Positions 32,997 through 42,210 of a DNA stretch of 61,108 bases are shown piece after piece; positions within the stretch are counted from its first letter, which is position 1; every line of letters begins with the position of its first letter. The position numbers and the translations under genes were made by a program. Source of the stretch: UBA4744 sp963718995 (GTDB lineage Bacteria > Actinomycetota > Acidimicrobiia > Spongiisociales > UBA4744); NCBI GenBank assembly GCA_963718995.1, contig CAVRAP010000011.1, forward strand, positions 1-61,108. Direction: 5' to 3'. Below the pieces are notes generated by a model, which saw only the letters and a list, made by a program, of their open reading frames with translations, searched no databases and was not told the origin of the DNA.

Positions 32997-34053
32997 CTAA
33001 ATGCGCTCCGCTATCAGATCCCCGATCTCATCGGTGGACATGCCCATGTCGGGACCGCCCATGGATCCCAGCTCGGGGATCATCGAGGCGGCAGCTTGCT
33101 CGATCGCGGTCGCCGCTTCGTGCTCGCCGAGATGGTCCAGGCACATGGCTCCCGACAGGACGGCAGCGATCGGGTTGGCCCAACCCCGACCGGCGATGTC
33201 CGGGGCGGAACCGTGGACCGGCTCGAACATCGAGGGATGAGCGCCGCTCCGGGTCGAGATTGCCGGAAGCGGCGAGACCCATCCCGCCCTGTACCGCCGC
33301 TCCCAGGTCGGTGATGATGTCGCCGAACAAGTTGTCGGTGACGACCACGTCGAATCGCTCGGGTTGCGTGACCAGGTAGAGGCACATGGCGTCGACGTGG
33401 ACGTAGTCGACCGTGACATCGGCGTAATCCACGGCCACCTCGTCGACGGTCCGTCTGCCACAGGTCACCGGCGTAGGTCAGCACGTTGGTCTTGTGGCAC
33501 AGGGTCAGTCGGCCGCGTCGCTCGACGGCCCGATCGAAGGCGTAGCGGACAACCCGCTCGACTCCCCGGCGGGTGTTGACCGACTCCTGGATGGCGACCT
33601 CGTCGGCGGTGTCCTTTCTGGTGGAACGACCCGGCGCCCGGTATAGAGGCCTTCGGTGTTCTCCCGCACCACCACCAGATCACACCGGTCCGGTGTGAGG
33701 TCCGGCTGATCGGGGTCGGAGCGCCCGGGTACAGCTTCACCGGCCGCAGATTCACGTACTGGTCGAAATCGAAGCGAAGCTTCAAGAGCAATCCGCGTTC
33801 CAGCACTCCAGGAGGTACGTCCGGGGTGCCTACCGCTCCCAGCAAGATCGCGTCGTGGCCGGCGAGTTCGGCCTGGACGGACTCCGGCAGTACCTCGCCG
33901 GTGCGCAGGTAGCGGGCCCCTCCCAGGTCGTAGTCGGTCGAACTCGACCGTAAACCCGAACCGCTCGCCGGCCGCCTGAACCGCTTTCAGGGTCTGCGCG
34001 GTTACCTCGGGTCCCACTCCGTCGCCGCCGATGACGGCCAGTTGATAGGTCAT
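32997..34053 (-). pseudogene. leuB: 3-isopropylmalate dehydrogenase, broken by about six frameshifts
   Basis: Reading frames must be switched about six times (near 33937, 33720, 33636, 33616, 33456 and 33252). The joined product keeps the full family order: VIGGDGVGPEVT, AILLGAVGTPDVPPG, NLRPVKLYPG, VVVRENTEGLYTG, VAIQESVNTRRGVERVVRY, LCHKTNVLTYAGDLW, DNLFGDIITDLGAAVQGG, MFEPVHGSAPDIAG. The enzyme oxidises and decarboxylates 3-isopropylmalate in leucine synthesis. All active-site segments are conserved in sequence, so errors in this stretch explain the data better than decay. It is last in the ilv-leu cluster, 13 bp after leuA. I mark it as broken because no intact frame exists here. Confidence 0.85.
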
Positions 34054-34066
34054 CACCGGTCTCCGA

Positions 34067-35602
34067 TCAGAGGTTGTCCATCACCGAGTCGGAGATAACC
34101 GTGCGGGCTGCTTTGTTGAGTGCGTGGACGAACGCCCGGGCCGAGCCTTCGACCACGTCGGTGGAGACGCTCCGACCGGCGTAGATCTCGCCGCTCATCC
34201 GCACAACCACGTTGATCTCGGCCATGGCATCGGCCCCTTTGGTGATGGGCACCACCCGGTAGTCGACGAGTTGGGCTTCGATCCCAAAGGCCTTTTTGAG
34301 GGCATCAAAGGTGGCATGGACCATTCCGTCGCCCTCACCCTCGAACTCGAGGGTCAGCCCGCGTGCCTCGACCTTCACAGATGCCTGCGGGTCGATGGCG
34401 CTGCCGCCTGCCACCTTCATGGACACGAATCGAACGACCTCATCAACATCGCCAGACTCATCGTTGACAATGGCCCGGATCTCTTGTTCGGTGATCTCGA
34501 CCTTTCTGTCGGCCAGTTCCTTGACGCGGGAGAACACCCGCCTGAATTCATCTTCGTCCAGGGCGATGTCCATCTGGCGCAAGGCGTCCGCAAATCCTGC
34601 CCGTCCCGAGTGTTTGCCAACGATGATCTGACTCGTTTGACCGACAGACGCTGCGTCCATGATCTCGTAGGTCTCACGGTCCTGGAGGACTCCGTGCTGA
34701 TGGATCCCCGACTCGTGAGCGAAGGCATTCCTTCCGACGACGGCCTTGTTGAATTGCACCGGATAGCCCGTCAGTCTCGATACCAGGCGGCTGGTCTCGA
34801 GGATCTGGGTGGTGTCGGCCCCGATTTCGACGCCGAAGCGATCCTGGCGGGTTTTGATCGCCATGATGATCTCTTCGGTCGATGTGTTCCCGGCCCGCTC
34901 GCCGATCCCGTTGATGGCCCCTTCGATTTGGCGGGCGCCCGCCGAAATCGCCGCCAATGAATTGGCAACCGCCAGGCCAAGATCGTTGTGACAGTGGGTG
35001 GAGATGATGACGTCCTCGCGTCCGCCCCGCACATCTGCGTAGACGCGGCTCATCAGTTCAACAAACTCGGTGGGTGTTGCGTATCCGACGGTGTCGGGGA
35101 TATTGATGGTGGTTGCACCGGCTTCGACCGCAGCCCTGCAGACGGCTACGACAAAATCGGGATCTGAACGGGTGGCGTCTTGCGGCGAGAACTCGACGTT
35201 GTCGCAGTAGCTTCGGGCCCGTTTCACCCCTTCGATCACAGACTGCATGACCTCTTCCGGGGTCTTCTTCAGCATTCGTTCCATGTGGATCGGGGAGGTG
35301 GAGTTGAACACATGGATGCGCGCCTTCTCGGCACCTTTCAGCGCATCCCAGGCCCGGTCGATATCGTCGGGGTGCGTACGGGCCAGGCTGGCAATGACCG
35401 GACCCTTCACCTCGCGAGCGATGCGGGAAACCGACTCGAAGTCGCCCGGAGACGAGGCAGCGAACCCCGCTTCGATGACGTCGACCTTCAGCCGGGCCAA
35501 CTGCCTGGCGATGGCTACCTTCTCGTCGGGGGTGAGTGCGATTCCGGGTGCTTGTTCTCCGTCTCGCAGGGTCGTGTCGAAAATGATGAGGCGATCTTGC
35601 AT
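34067..35602 (-). CDS. leuA: 2-isopropylmalate synthase
   Basis: The 511-aa enzyme condenses acetyl-CoA with 2-oxoisovalerate, the committed step of leucine synthesis. Its TIM-barrel has FDTTLRDGEQAPG, VIEAGFAASSPGD, STHCHNDLGLAVANS (metal and substrate sites) and NGIGERAGN. The C-terminal regulatory domain, typical of leucine feedback, spans about residues 390-505. The frame is undamaged although genes on both sides are broken. A ribosome-like GGAG lies 8 nt before the ATG, within the short repeat spacer. Confidence 0.95.
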   Translation of the reverse strand: MQDRLIIFDTTLRDGEQAPGIALTPDEKVAIARQLARLKVDVIEAGFAASSPGDFESVSRIAREVKGPVIASLARTHPDDIDRAWDALKGAEKARIHVFNSTSPIHMERMLKKTPEEVMQSVIEGVKRARSYCDNVEFSPQDATRSDPDFVVAVCRAAVEAGATTINIPDTVGYATPTEFVELMSRVYADVRGGREDVIISTHCHNDLGLAVANSLAAISAGARQIEGAINGIGERAGNTSTEEIIMAIKTRQDRFGVEIGADTTQILETSRLVSRLTGYPVQFNKAVVGRNAFAHESGIHQHGVLQDRETYEIMDAASVGQTSQIIVGKHSGRAGFADALRQMDIALDEDEFRRVFSRVKELADRKVEITEQEIRAIVNDESGDVDEVVRFVSMKVAGGSAIDPQASVKVEARGLTLEFEGEGDGMVHATFDALKKAFGIEAQLVDYRVVPITKGADAMAEINVVVRMSGEIYAGRSVSTDVVEGSARAFVHALNKAARTVISDSVMDNL

Positions 35603-35606
35603 GTGA

Positions 35607-35796
35607 GTCTCCAGTTCCCAGTTTCGCAGTTTCCAGTGGTTGGCTGTTCGCCGCCGGTGGACGATTCGAAGCGATGAATTGATCGGCGGCAGCTCTTGGT
35701 CGGCCGGGTCGGTCTTGAGGCCGCCCGGCCATCAAAGCGCGAGTAGACCGCCCGCCGATTGGCAAACTGGGTACTGGGCACTGGGAACTGGGTACT
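35607..35796. repeat. leuA-ilvC spacer with short AGTxCCCAGT-type repeats
   Basis: Two clusters of 7-14-nt direct repeats (CCAGTTCCCAGTTTC at 35612-35636 and GTACTGGGCACTGGGAACTG near 35771) flank 120 bp without a gene. The second cluster ends at the ilvC stop. Confidence 0.6.
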
Positions 35797-36806
35797 TCAT
35801 TTTGGCGGCACCTTCGGGGTGAGGAACGGCATCATGGTGCGAAGCTCGGCTCCCACCTTCTCGACCGGATGGTGGCGGTTGGAGTCGCGCTGTTCCAGCA
35901 GATACGGAGCGCCCTCGCGAGCCTGGGCCAGCCATTCGTTGGCAAAGGCACCCGATTGAATCTCGCCCAGGATCTTCTTCATTTCCGCTCTGCGTCTCAT
36001 CCGTGACGATCCGCGGGCCGCGGGTGTAATCGCCATATTCGGCGGTGTCGGACACTGAGTACCGCATGTAGGAAAGCCCCCCTTCGTAGAGGAGGTCGAC
36101 GATCAGCTTCAGCTCGTGGAGCGTTTCGAAATAGGCAGATTTCAGGCTGATAGCCGGCTTCAACCAGGGTTTCGAACGACGCTTTGATCAAGGATGAAAC
36201 GCCACCGCACAGAATGACCTGCTCTCCAAAGAGATCCGTTTCCGTCTCTTCTTTGAACGTTGTCTCGAGCACGCCGGCCCGGGTCCCCCCGATCGCCCAG
36301 GCGTAGGACAAACCGAGCGCATGGGCCTTGCCGGTAGCGTCCTGGTGGACGGCCAGCAGGCAGGGCACCCCCGAGCCTTCCGTGTACGTGCGGCGCACCA
36401 GGTGACCGGGTCCTTTTGGTGCGACCATGACCACGTCGACATCGCCGGGAACGTCGATTACGTCGAAGTGGATATTGAATCCGTGCGCGAAGAACAGGGC
36501 GTCGTCGGCGTTGAGGTTGGGGGCGATCTCCTCGGTATACAGGTCGCCCATGTGTTGGTCCGGGACCAGCAACATGATCACGTCGGCGGCGGCCGCCGCC
36601 CCGGCAGGGGTCGTGACCTCGAGGCCGGCCTTTTCGGCTTCGGCCCAACTCGTCGAACCGTCCCGCAACCCGACCATCACGTCCACTCCGGACTCTTTCA
36701 GGTTGAGAGCGTGGGCATGGCCCTGGCTGCCGTAACCAATGACGGCAACCTTGCGGGCCTTGATGACCGACGGGTCGGCGTCCTGGTCGTAGTAGATCGT
36801 CGCCAT
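35797..36806 (-). CDS. ilvC: Ketol-acid reductoisomerase (two frameshifts)
   Basis: The N-terminal Rossmann domain is intact: VAVIGYGSQGHAHALNLKES, VIMLLVPDQHMGDLY, PKGPGHLVRRTYTEGSG. The frame then breaks near 36137 (one extra base between QPEI and AYFETLHELK), and again near 35997 (between RIVTDE and AEMKKILGEIQ). Restored, it is about 335 aa and includes metal-binding EGGLSYMRYSVSDTAEYGD. It converts acetolactate to dihydroxyisovalerate with NADPH in Val/Leu/Ile synthesis. The start lies 10 bp after ilvN with a GGGAGAG ribosome site. Both breaks look like insertion errors. Confidence 0.88.
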
Positions 36807-36816
36807 GAGCTCTCCC

Positions 36817-37318
36817 TTACCCGATTGCCTTGAGTTTCCGGCTCTTGAAGTCGCGAGCCATCGCAATGCGACCCGACTTGACCAGCTCGACGATTCCGAA
36901 GGGCCGGACTGAGTTCAACGAAATCGTTGATCTTGCGCGGCTCACCGCTCACCGTAAATGCGATGCTGGTTGGTCCGACATCGATGGCAGTTGCCTTGAA
37001 TATTGTGGCGATCTCCAGGATCTCGCCGCGCTTACCGGAGGTCGCAGATATCCGGACCAGCATGATCTCTCGTTCGAGCGACTCATCCGGATCGAGCTCA
37101 GTGATACGGACCACGTTGATGAGTTTGTGGAGCTGCTTCTTGACCTGCTCCATCTCCGGAGCGTCGACCACGATCGTCATACGGGACATGCCTTCGTCCG
37201 CGGTTGGACCAACCGCCATTGAATGAATGTTGAATCCCCGCCGGGCCAGCAATGAGGAAACCCGGGCCAGTACCGAAGGCTTGTTCTCCACGAGGACGGA
37301 CAGGGTGTGCTGGGTCAC
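36817..37318 (-). CDS. ilvN: Acetolactate synthase small (regulatory) subunit (one frameshift)
   Basis: It starts MTQHTLSVLVENKPSVLARV, the ACT domain that binds valine for feedback, with FNIHSMAVGPTADEGMSRMT. The frame is lost at an extra base around 36910; after restoring, the protein ends FGIVELVKSGRIAMARDFKS plus RKLKAIG, the normal C-terminus for the family (about 166 aa). Its first codon overlaps the ilvB stop by 4 nt. Confidence 0.88.
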
Positions 37319-39018
37319 GACAAGTCCTCCCGGCTCAGAATGATGTCGTCGTTTGATCCACCCGCCGGGACCATCGGGAACACCATCTCCTCTGTGTCGG
37401 TGACGAATTCGACCACAACCGGACGGTCGTCGATGGACAACGATTTCTCGATAGTGGGGCCAACCTCGTCGGGTGTTTCAGCCCGCAACCCGACGCACCC
37501 CATCGCTTCGGCCAGCATCACATAATTGGGCACGTCCCGGCCCAGCTCGACGGCCGACAGGCGGCCCCCGTAGAACAAGTTCTGCCATTGCTTGACCATG
37601 CCGTGTGCGCCGTTGTTGAGGATCGCCACCTTGATGGGGATCCCCTCGACCGACGCCGTGATGAGTTCCTGGGGGGTCATCTGGAAGCAGCCGTCGCCGT
37701 CGATGGCGTACACAAGTTCATCGGGTTTGCCGGCTTTGGCTCCGACGGCAGCCGGCACGGCGAAGCCCATGGTTCCGAGTCCGCCCGAGTTGATCCACTT
37801 GCGTGGTTGGGTGAACTTCCAATATTGCGAAGCCCACATCTGGTGCTGGCCGACCCCCGACACAACGATCGTGTCGGGTCCTGCCTGGCGGTAGAGCTCT
37901 TCGATCACATACTGCGGCTTGATCGGACCGTCGGGTTGCTGGTCGTAATGGAGCGGAAAGTCGCGCTGCCATCCGTGCACGGTGTCCAGCCACTCCTTAC
38001 GGTCGGGGATCGTCTCGTGATCCCACTTTTCGAGGAGTTGCTGCAACACCCGTCGGGCGTCACCCACGATGGGGACGTCCGCGACGCGCACTTTGCCGAT
38101 CTCCGCCGGGTCTACATCAGCATGAATGACCTTGGCGAGGGGTGCAAAGGTGGCCGGGTCTCCGGTGACCCGATCGTCGAAACGAACCCCGATGGAAACG
38201 AGGAGATCGGACTTCTGCATGGCGGTGACGGCCGTGTAGTTGCCGTGCATGCCGGGCATCCCGAGTGCCAGCGGATGGAGGTCTGGAATAGCGCCGCGCC
38301 CCATCAGGGTGGTCACCACCGGTATCTGGGTAGCTTCGGCGAACCGCAACAGTTCTTCGTGGGCGCACGCTTTGATGATTCCACCGCCCACGTACAGGAC
38401 CGGCCGTTTCGCCGCGTTGATCAACTTGATGGCTTCCTTGATCGGCCGCGGGTGGGCGTCGACCGTCGGCTTGTAACCGGGCAGATTCAGCTGGGCCGGC
38501 TTGTGCCAGACCATCTCGGCGTTCAGCACATCCTTGGGAAGGTCGATCAGGACCGGGCCCGGTCGCCCCGTTGCGGCGATATGGAACGCCTCATGGACCA
38601 CGTCGGGTATATCGCGAGCGTCGGTCACGAAATAGTTGTGCTTGGTAGCCGGCATCGTGATGCCGGTCGTGTATGCCTCCTGGAAAGCGTCGTTGCCGAC
38701 GGCGGTCGTTGCCACCTGACCTGTGATGGCAACCATCGGGACCGAGTCGACCAACGCGTCGGCCAGCGGGGTGACCATGTTGGTGGCGGCCGGGCCGGAG
38801 GTAACCATCGCCACCCCGACCCGTCCGGTTGCCCAGGCGTATCCCTCGGCCATGTGGCCGGCGCCTTGCTCGTGACGGGCGAGGACGTGGCGGATGGGGC
38901 TGTCGAGGATCGGATCGTATGCAGGAAGGATGGCGCCGCCGGGTACGCCGAACACGATCTCGACCTCTTCGTGTTCGAGTGCCTTAATGAGGGCTTGTGC
39001 GCCGGAGATGGTGGTCAT
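37315..39018 (-). CDS. ilvB: Acetolactate synthase large (catalytic) subunit
   Basis: From ATG 39018 the product is 567 aa. The ThDP enzyme shows VFGVPGGAILPAYD with the catalytic Glu following (RHEQGAGHMAEGYA), the FAD/central domain GMPGMHGNYTAV and the C-terminal ThDP motif IDGDGCFQMTPQEL...NNGAHGM. It joins two pyruvates (or pyruvate plus 2-oxobutyrate) at the start of branched-chain amino acid synthesis. It is the first structural gene after the leader and attenuator at 39044-39137. An extended open frame upstream covers the attenuator and is rejected. Confidence 0.96.
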   Translation of the reverse strand: MTTISGAQALIKALEHEEVEIVFGVPGGAILPAYDPILDSPIRHVLARHEQGAGHMAEGYAWATGRVGVAMVTSGPAATNMVTPLADALVDSVPMVAITGQVATTAVGNDAFQEAYTTGITMPATKHNYFVTDARDIPDVVHEAFHIAATGRPGPVLIDLPKDVLNAEMVWHKPAQLNLPGYKPTVDAHPRPIKEAIKLINAAKRPVLYVGGGIIKACAHEELLRFAEATQIPVVTTLMGRGAIPDLHPLALGMPGMHGNYTAVTAMQKSDLLVSIGVRFDDRVTGDPATFAPLAKVIHADVDPAEIGKVRVADVPIVGDARRVLQQLLEKWDHETIPDRKEWLDTVHGWQRDFPLHYDQQPDGPIKPQYVIEELYRQAGPDTIVVSGVGQHQMWASQYWKFTQPRKWINSGGLGTMGFAVPAAVGAKAGKPDELVYAIDGDGCFQMTPQELITASVEGIPIKVAILNNGAHGMVKQWQNLFYGGRLSAVELGRDVPNYVMLAEAMGCVGLRAETPDEVGPTIEKSLSIDDRPVVVEFVTDTEEMVFPMVPAGGSNDDIILSREDLS

Positions 39019-39043
39019 CGCCTGGATTCCTTCCTTGGGTATG

Positions 39044-39074
39044 AAAAAACCCTCCGGCTCTTGGCAACGGAGGG
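39044..39074 (-). terminator. Attenuator terminator in the ilvB leader
   Basis: On the minus strand CCCTCCG and CGGAGGG form a stem around 11 nt and are followed directly by TTTTTT. It lies between the leader peptide and the ilvB start, so it must be escaped for ilvB to be expressed. Confidence 0.85.
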
Positions 39075-39076
39075 CG

Positions 39077-39102
39077 GCGCACACGTCTTGCGACGCGTGC
39101 GC
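39077..39102 (-). promoter_or_regulatory. Pause-type hairpin of the ilvB attenuator
   Basis: On the minus strand GCGCACGCGTC and GACGTGTGCGC pair over 11 bp (one G-U) around a GCAA loop. It begins at the leader stop codon, just before the terminator hairpin. Confidence 0.75.
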
Positions 39103-39137
39103 TAGGTAAGTACGAGGACGGTGTTGGTTGCTTGCAT
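39102..39137 (-). CDS. ilvB leader peptide (MQATNTVLVLT)
   Basis: An 11-codon frame, ATG 39137 to TAG, contains consecutive Val-Leu-Val-Leu codons (GTC CTC GTA CTT), the regulatory amino acids of the pathway. It lies between a strong promoter and an RNA hairpin plus terminator. Ribosome stalling on these codons when charged Val or Leu tRNA is scarce would favour read-through into ilvB. Similar leaders precede ilvB in corynebacteria and mycobacteria. Confidence 0.85.
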   Translation of the reverse strand: MQATNTVLVLT

Positions 39138-39150
39138 GGCTTGGCGAGAG

Positions 39151-39179
39151 AGTATGCGGGAAAGGGACCGCTATGTCAA
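39151..39179 (-). promoter_or_regulatory. Promoter of the ilvB leader
   Basis: On the minus strand a perfect TTGACA (39174-39179) is separated by 17 nt from CATACT (39151-39156), placing the transcript start a few bases before the leader peptide ATG. Confidence 0.8.
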
Positions 39180-39397
39180 GGAGCCAGGTCGGCCGGGAGG
39201 GGTACGGTCGCCCGGCGGCTGAAACAGAACGGGCGAGTTCCGGCGGTGCGCTTGCCCGGGAGTCACCCCGGCACCTCCTCGCGAAGGTATTCGTTGCTCA
39301 AAGGGTTCATGGAGTGGGGCGTCCACGACGGTTGCGGGCATCACCGGGCCTCTCGGGCGTAGGATTCGTTGTGTCGTCAAGAACTGAGGTCATCACC

Positions 39398-39802
39398 ATG
39401 GTGGAGAACCTCGAAGACGTTCTCGCTGAACTCCGCGATCTCCAGCAAACGCTCTCGGAGCTGCCGGAGGATGCTTTTGGGGAACGCTTGAACGTGATGG
39501 AGCGACGGCGGGCACTGCATAATCAGGCAGCGGAGTTGCGCAAAGCCGGCCGCTCGATGGAGGAGTTGGAAAAGGAGCTCGAGGGCTTGCGCAACCAGCG
39601 GGATGAGGTGTTCAACCGTCACTTGAGTCTCGGCAACATCGGCCCGGGTGGCGGCGAGGGTGGTGGCGGAATCGAGGTGCGCTACGTGATCGAGGTGAAC
39701 CGAACGATCGACGAAGCGGGGGATCTTGCCAGCATCAACCGCCAGATTCGTGAGCTGGAAGTCGAGATGAACCGCCGTACGGTTCGCGACGTGGGGAATT
39801 GA
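39398..39802 (+). CDS. Coiled-coil hypothetical protein
   Basis: From ATG 39398 (GAGGT 9 nt upstream) the product is 134 aa. It is strongly charged and helical (MVENLEDVLAELRDLQQTLS, AAELRKAGRSMEELEKELEG), with a Gly-rich break (GPGGGEGGGG) before a second segment containing IEVRYVIEVNR. No known family is recognised. It lies next to the ilv regulatory region, divergent from it. Confidence 0.6.
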   Translation: MVENLEDVLAELRDLQQTLSELPEDAFGERLNVMERRRALHNQAAELRKAGRSMEELEKELEGLRNQRDEVFNRHLSLGNIGPGGGEGGGGIEVRYVIEVNRTIDEAGDLASINRQIRELEVEMNRRTVRDVGN

Positions 39803-39923
39803 CAGCTGCGCCACGGTCGGGCAGAAGCCAGTGAGAAGCGTGGTCGAGTCGCCCCTCTGGTCGGCTCGAACCCACAGAGGGCAACCGCCAAAGTAGGCAC
39901 GCTCGAGGCCTAGGTTTATCGCT

Positions 39924-40334
39924 ATGGATTTCGATCGGGGTACCAAGCCTCGCACCAACCTCTTGCGGGTGGATGGCGCCATCAACCTCGTGCTGGGTGC
40001 GTTGCTGCTGGCGTTTCCCAGTGGGCTGGTTGAGACACTCGGGGTGCCGGCCCCAGAAGGGCGGTTCTATCCGTCGCTGCTCGGCGCGGTCCTGTTTGGG
40101 GTCGGGATCGCCCTGTTCCTCGAGGCACATCGGTTGCCGGGCGGCATTATCGGGCTGGGCCTCGGCGGGGCCATTGCCATCAACCTGGTTGCGGCATGCG
40201 CCCTCCTGTACTGGCTCCTGTGGGGCGATCTCGAAATCCCCACACGGGGCAGGGTGCTGCTGGGCGCCTTGACGGTCGGTCTGGTGGCGATCAGCAGTTC
40301 TGAGCTATGGGTGAGGTGGAGCCGGCGCCCCTAG
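39924..40334 (+). CDS. Small four-helix membrane protein
   Basis: The 136-aa product has about four hydrophobic helices (LVLGALLLAFPSGLV, LLGAVLFGVGIALFL, GAIAINLVAACALLYWLLW, VLLGALTVGLVAI). It opens with a basic cytosolic segment. I do not recognise a family with certainty. Confidence 0.65.
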   Translation: MDFDRGTKPRTNLLRVDGAINLVLGALLLAFPSGLVETLGVPAPEGRFYPSLLGAVLFGVGIALFLEAHRLPGGIIGLGLGGAIAINLVAACALLYWLLWGDLEIPTRGRVLLGALTVGLVAISSSELWVRWSRRP

Positions 40335-40392
40335 GTCGCGAAACAATCTCTGCTTGGCGAAGTCTGTCATGGTCATGTGCCACCATGGGTGT

Positions 40393-41631
40393 GTGACCGA
40401 TTGGATACCGCTTGAATTGCTCGCCCCGGCCTTCAAAGCCGTGCGGAAGGCCCTCCGTGACCTAGATCCGGACGAGGTTCCGGCTGTACTCCGTCGGATT
40501 GCGGCTCAAAGTGGCCGCCGGTTGCCGCCACCGTTGGCTCGCAAACTGGTCGAAACCCTCGACGAGAACGAATGGCTGCGTGACAAAGCGGCCGAAGCTG
40601 GATCCGACCTCGATCCGGCCAGCCCCGACCCGGCTCGAGCCGTGTCTGCTCTGTTCTTGGTGCGCCCCGATGGGTGGGAGGACCGGGCGAGGGAAGCTGC
40701 CGATCATCGAGCGACGGGCGCTCAGCAGGCCCTCATCGCCACCCTCCAACGAACCATCGTCGATCTCCAGAAGCAGTTGGAAGCTGCCCGGGACAAGGCG
40801 AAAGGTGCGCAGAAGAAGGCGGAGGCTGCTGTCGCCGACGCCGATCGCAAAGCGCAGGTGGCCCGGAGTGCGGTTGAGGCGGCCCGCCAGGAAGAGCGCG
40901 TAGCCGCCGACGAACAACGAAATGACTACGCGGTGCTCCGGGAACGCTTTGGAAGGCTGGTCCAGGATCTGGAAGAAGCCGGCGACCGGATCATGATGCT
41001 GCGCGAGGAGCTTTTGCGGGCCAGAAGAACCAATCGGGCCAATGCCGCTCCGACCGGTCCCCAAGCCTGGGCCGCTCGCGACCCCCTGGAGGTTGCGAGG
41101 ATTCTGGACGAAATCGTCGAAGCGGTTCGTCCGGAAGCGGTTGCCGGTCACCAGGCGGCCATCTTGGGGGAGACAGCGCCGTTCGCGTTTCCCGCCGGGG
41201 TCAGCCCCGACAAGGACGACGCAGTCCTCTGGCTGGCTGGTCACGAGGAGCCGTATCGACTGGTCGTGGACGGATACAACGTCACGTTCCTTCTGGACGA
41301 ACCGGGCTTCACGGATACGGCTGCACGCGACCGGCTCAACGAGGGATTGGCGCGATTTCGCCGGGCGGCCGCGGCACCCGTGCAGGTGATCGTTGTGTAC
41401 GACTCGGCCCAATCGGGGGGAGTGACGTCCAGTTCTGGACCGGGGGGGATTGAGGTCCGTTTTACGGAGTCCGGGCACACCGCCGACGAGGAGATCCTCA
41501 ACATCGCCGCAGGGACGTCGACCCGCCTGGCAGTGGTCAGCACGGACCGGCGAGTCAGAGAAGGTGCGGAGGAGTTGGGGGCCCTCGGGCTGTGGAGTCA
41601 GGCGCTGGTGGCCTGGCTGGAGCGCCGATGA
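40393..41631 (+). CDS. Coiled-coil protein with C-terminal NYN (YacP-like) nuclease domain
   Basis: GTG 40393 (VTDWIPLELL) is chosen; TTG 40354 and two ATGs are in frame but add non-conserved residues. Residues ~120-225 are an Ala/Gln/Glu-rich coiled coil. The C-terminal domain starts with RLVVDGYNVTFLLDEPG, the NYN active-site strand, and has VIVVYDSA and VVSTDRRVREGAEELGA, as in YacP/Rae1-like ribonucleases. It probably acts on ribosome-associated or other RNA (inference). It is 412 aa long. Confidence 0.75.
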   Translation: MTDWIPLELLAPAFKAVRKALRDLDPDEVPAVLRRIAAQSGRRLPPPLARKLVETLDENEWLRDKAAEAGSDLDPASPDPARAVSALFLVRPDGWEDRAREAADHRATGAQQALIATLQRTIVDLQKQLEAARDKAKGAQKKAEAAVADADRKAQVARSAVEAARQEERVAADEQRNDYAVLRERFGRLVQDLEEAGDRIMMLREELLRARRTNRANAAPTGPQAWAARDPLEVARILDEIVEAVRPEAVAGHQAAILGETAPFAFPAGVSPDKDDAVLWLAGHEEPYRLVVDGYNVTFLLDEPGFTDTAARDRLNEGLARFRRAAAAPVQVIVVYDSAQSGGVTSSSGPGGIEVRFTESGHTADEEILNIAAGTSTRLAVVSTDRRVREGAEELGALGLWSQALVAWLERR

Positions 41632-41641
41632 GGCCGGTGCG

Positions 41642-42085
41642 TTAGCCGCTCGGGCGGACCGTGCCGGCCAGCCATAACTCCGTACCCACTACACAACGGT
41701 GCGGCTGATAGGCAGTGGCGTCGGCGGCGAAACTTCCGGTCAATTCGACCTGGTCGCCCTCCTGCGCCACGACCGTCCCGGCTGTGTCGACGATCCGCAC
41801 GGGATTGAACTCCGCCGTGAACCCCGGCGGCCATAGGACGCTCAGGTCGGTGACGCCTTGTCTGAGCCATACGCATCCGCCATCCAGTTCCGCGTCGCCA
41901 ACGAGGTTGGCGATGATTTTGGCATCTTTAGGCGGATCCGGGTTGTAGGGCAGGTCGACCGGGCCGACGACCGGAGCCGCGCTGGTGGTCGGCGGGGTCG
42001 AGGCTTCGCGGCAACCGGCTCCGGCCAGTATGGCCACCAGACCAAACGCGGCGAGAAGTTTCCGTCGATTGCGCAGGCCGTTCAC
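41642..42085 (-). CDS. Lipoprotein of unknown function
   Basis: The 147-aa protein has a lipoprotein signal (LVAILAGAGC) and a Thr/Pro-rich linker. Its mature domain contains GGCVWLRQGVTDLSVLWPPG and FAADATAYQPHRCVVGTELW. Two conserved-looking Cys residues may form a disulfide. It is convergent with the NYN protein gene, 10 bp apart. No family is recognised. Confidence 0.65.
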   Translation of the reverse strand: MNGLRNRRKLLAAFGLVAILAGAGCREASTPPTTSAAPVVGPVDLPYNPDPPKDAKIIANLVGDAELDGGCVWLRQGVTDLSVLWPPGFTAEFNPVRIVDTAGTVVAQEGDQVELTGSFAADATAYQPHRCVVGTELWLAGTVRPSG

Positions 42086-42210
42086 GTTGGTCGATACCTC
42101 AGCTGTGGGATCGGAATCGTACCGGTTCCCGGGGCGGGCCGGTTACCTCGCGCTTTTTGTCACACCCGGTCTCTACGTTGTGTACCAGTACACGACCCGG
42201 AGGACCCATC

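Noticed and set aside
32997..34053. leuB as a truly decayed pseudogene from relaxed selection
   Set aside because: All catalytic segments are conserved in amino acid sequence between shifts, which fits consensus errors better; recorded as broken only because no intact frame exists here.
39019..39084. Extension of ilvB by 22 codons to an upstream start
   Set aside because: The extension is translated from the attenuator terminator and does not resemble the family; ATG 39018 starts at the conserved N-terminus.
37588..39105. A 505-codon plus-strand frame opposite ilvB
   Set aside because: It is antisense to a strongly conserved enzyme and runs through the attenuator; no domain is visible.
39044..39137. 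T-box or other riboswitch upstream of ilvB
   Set aside because: No T-box landmarks fit in the 136-bp leader, and the Val/Leu leader peptide with terminator explains the region.
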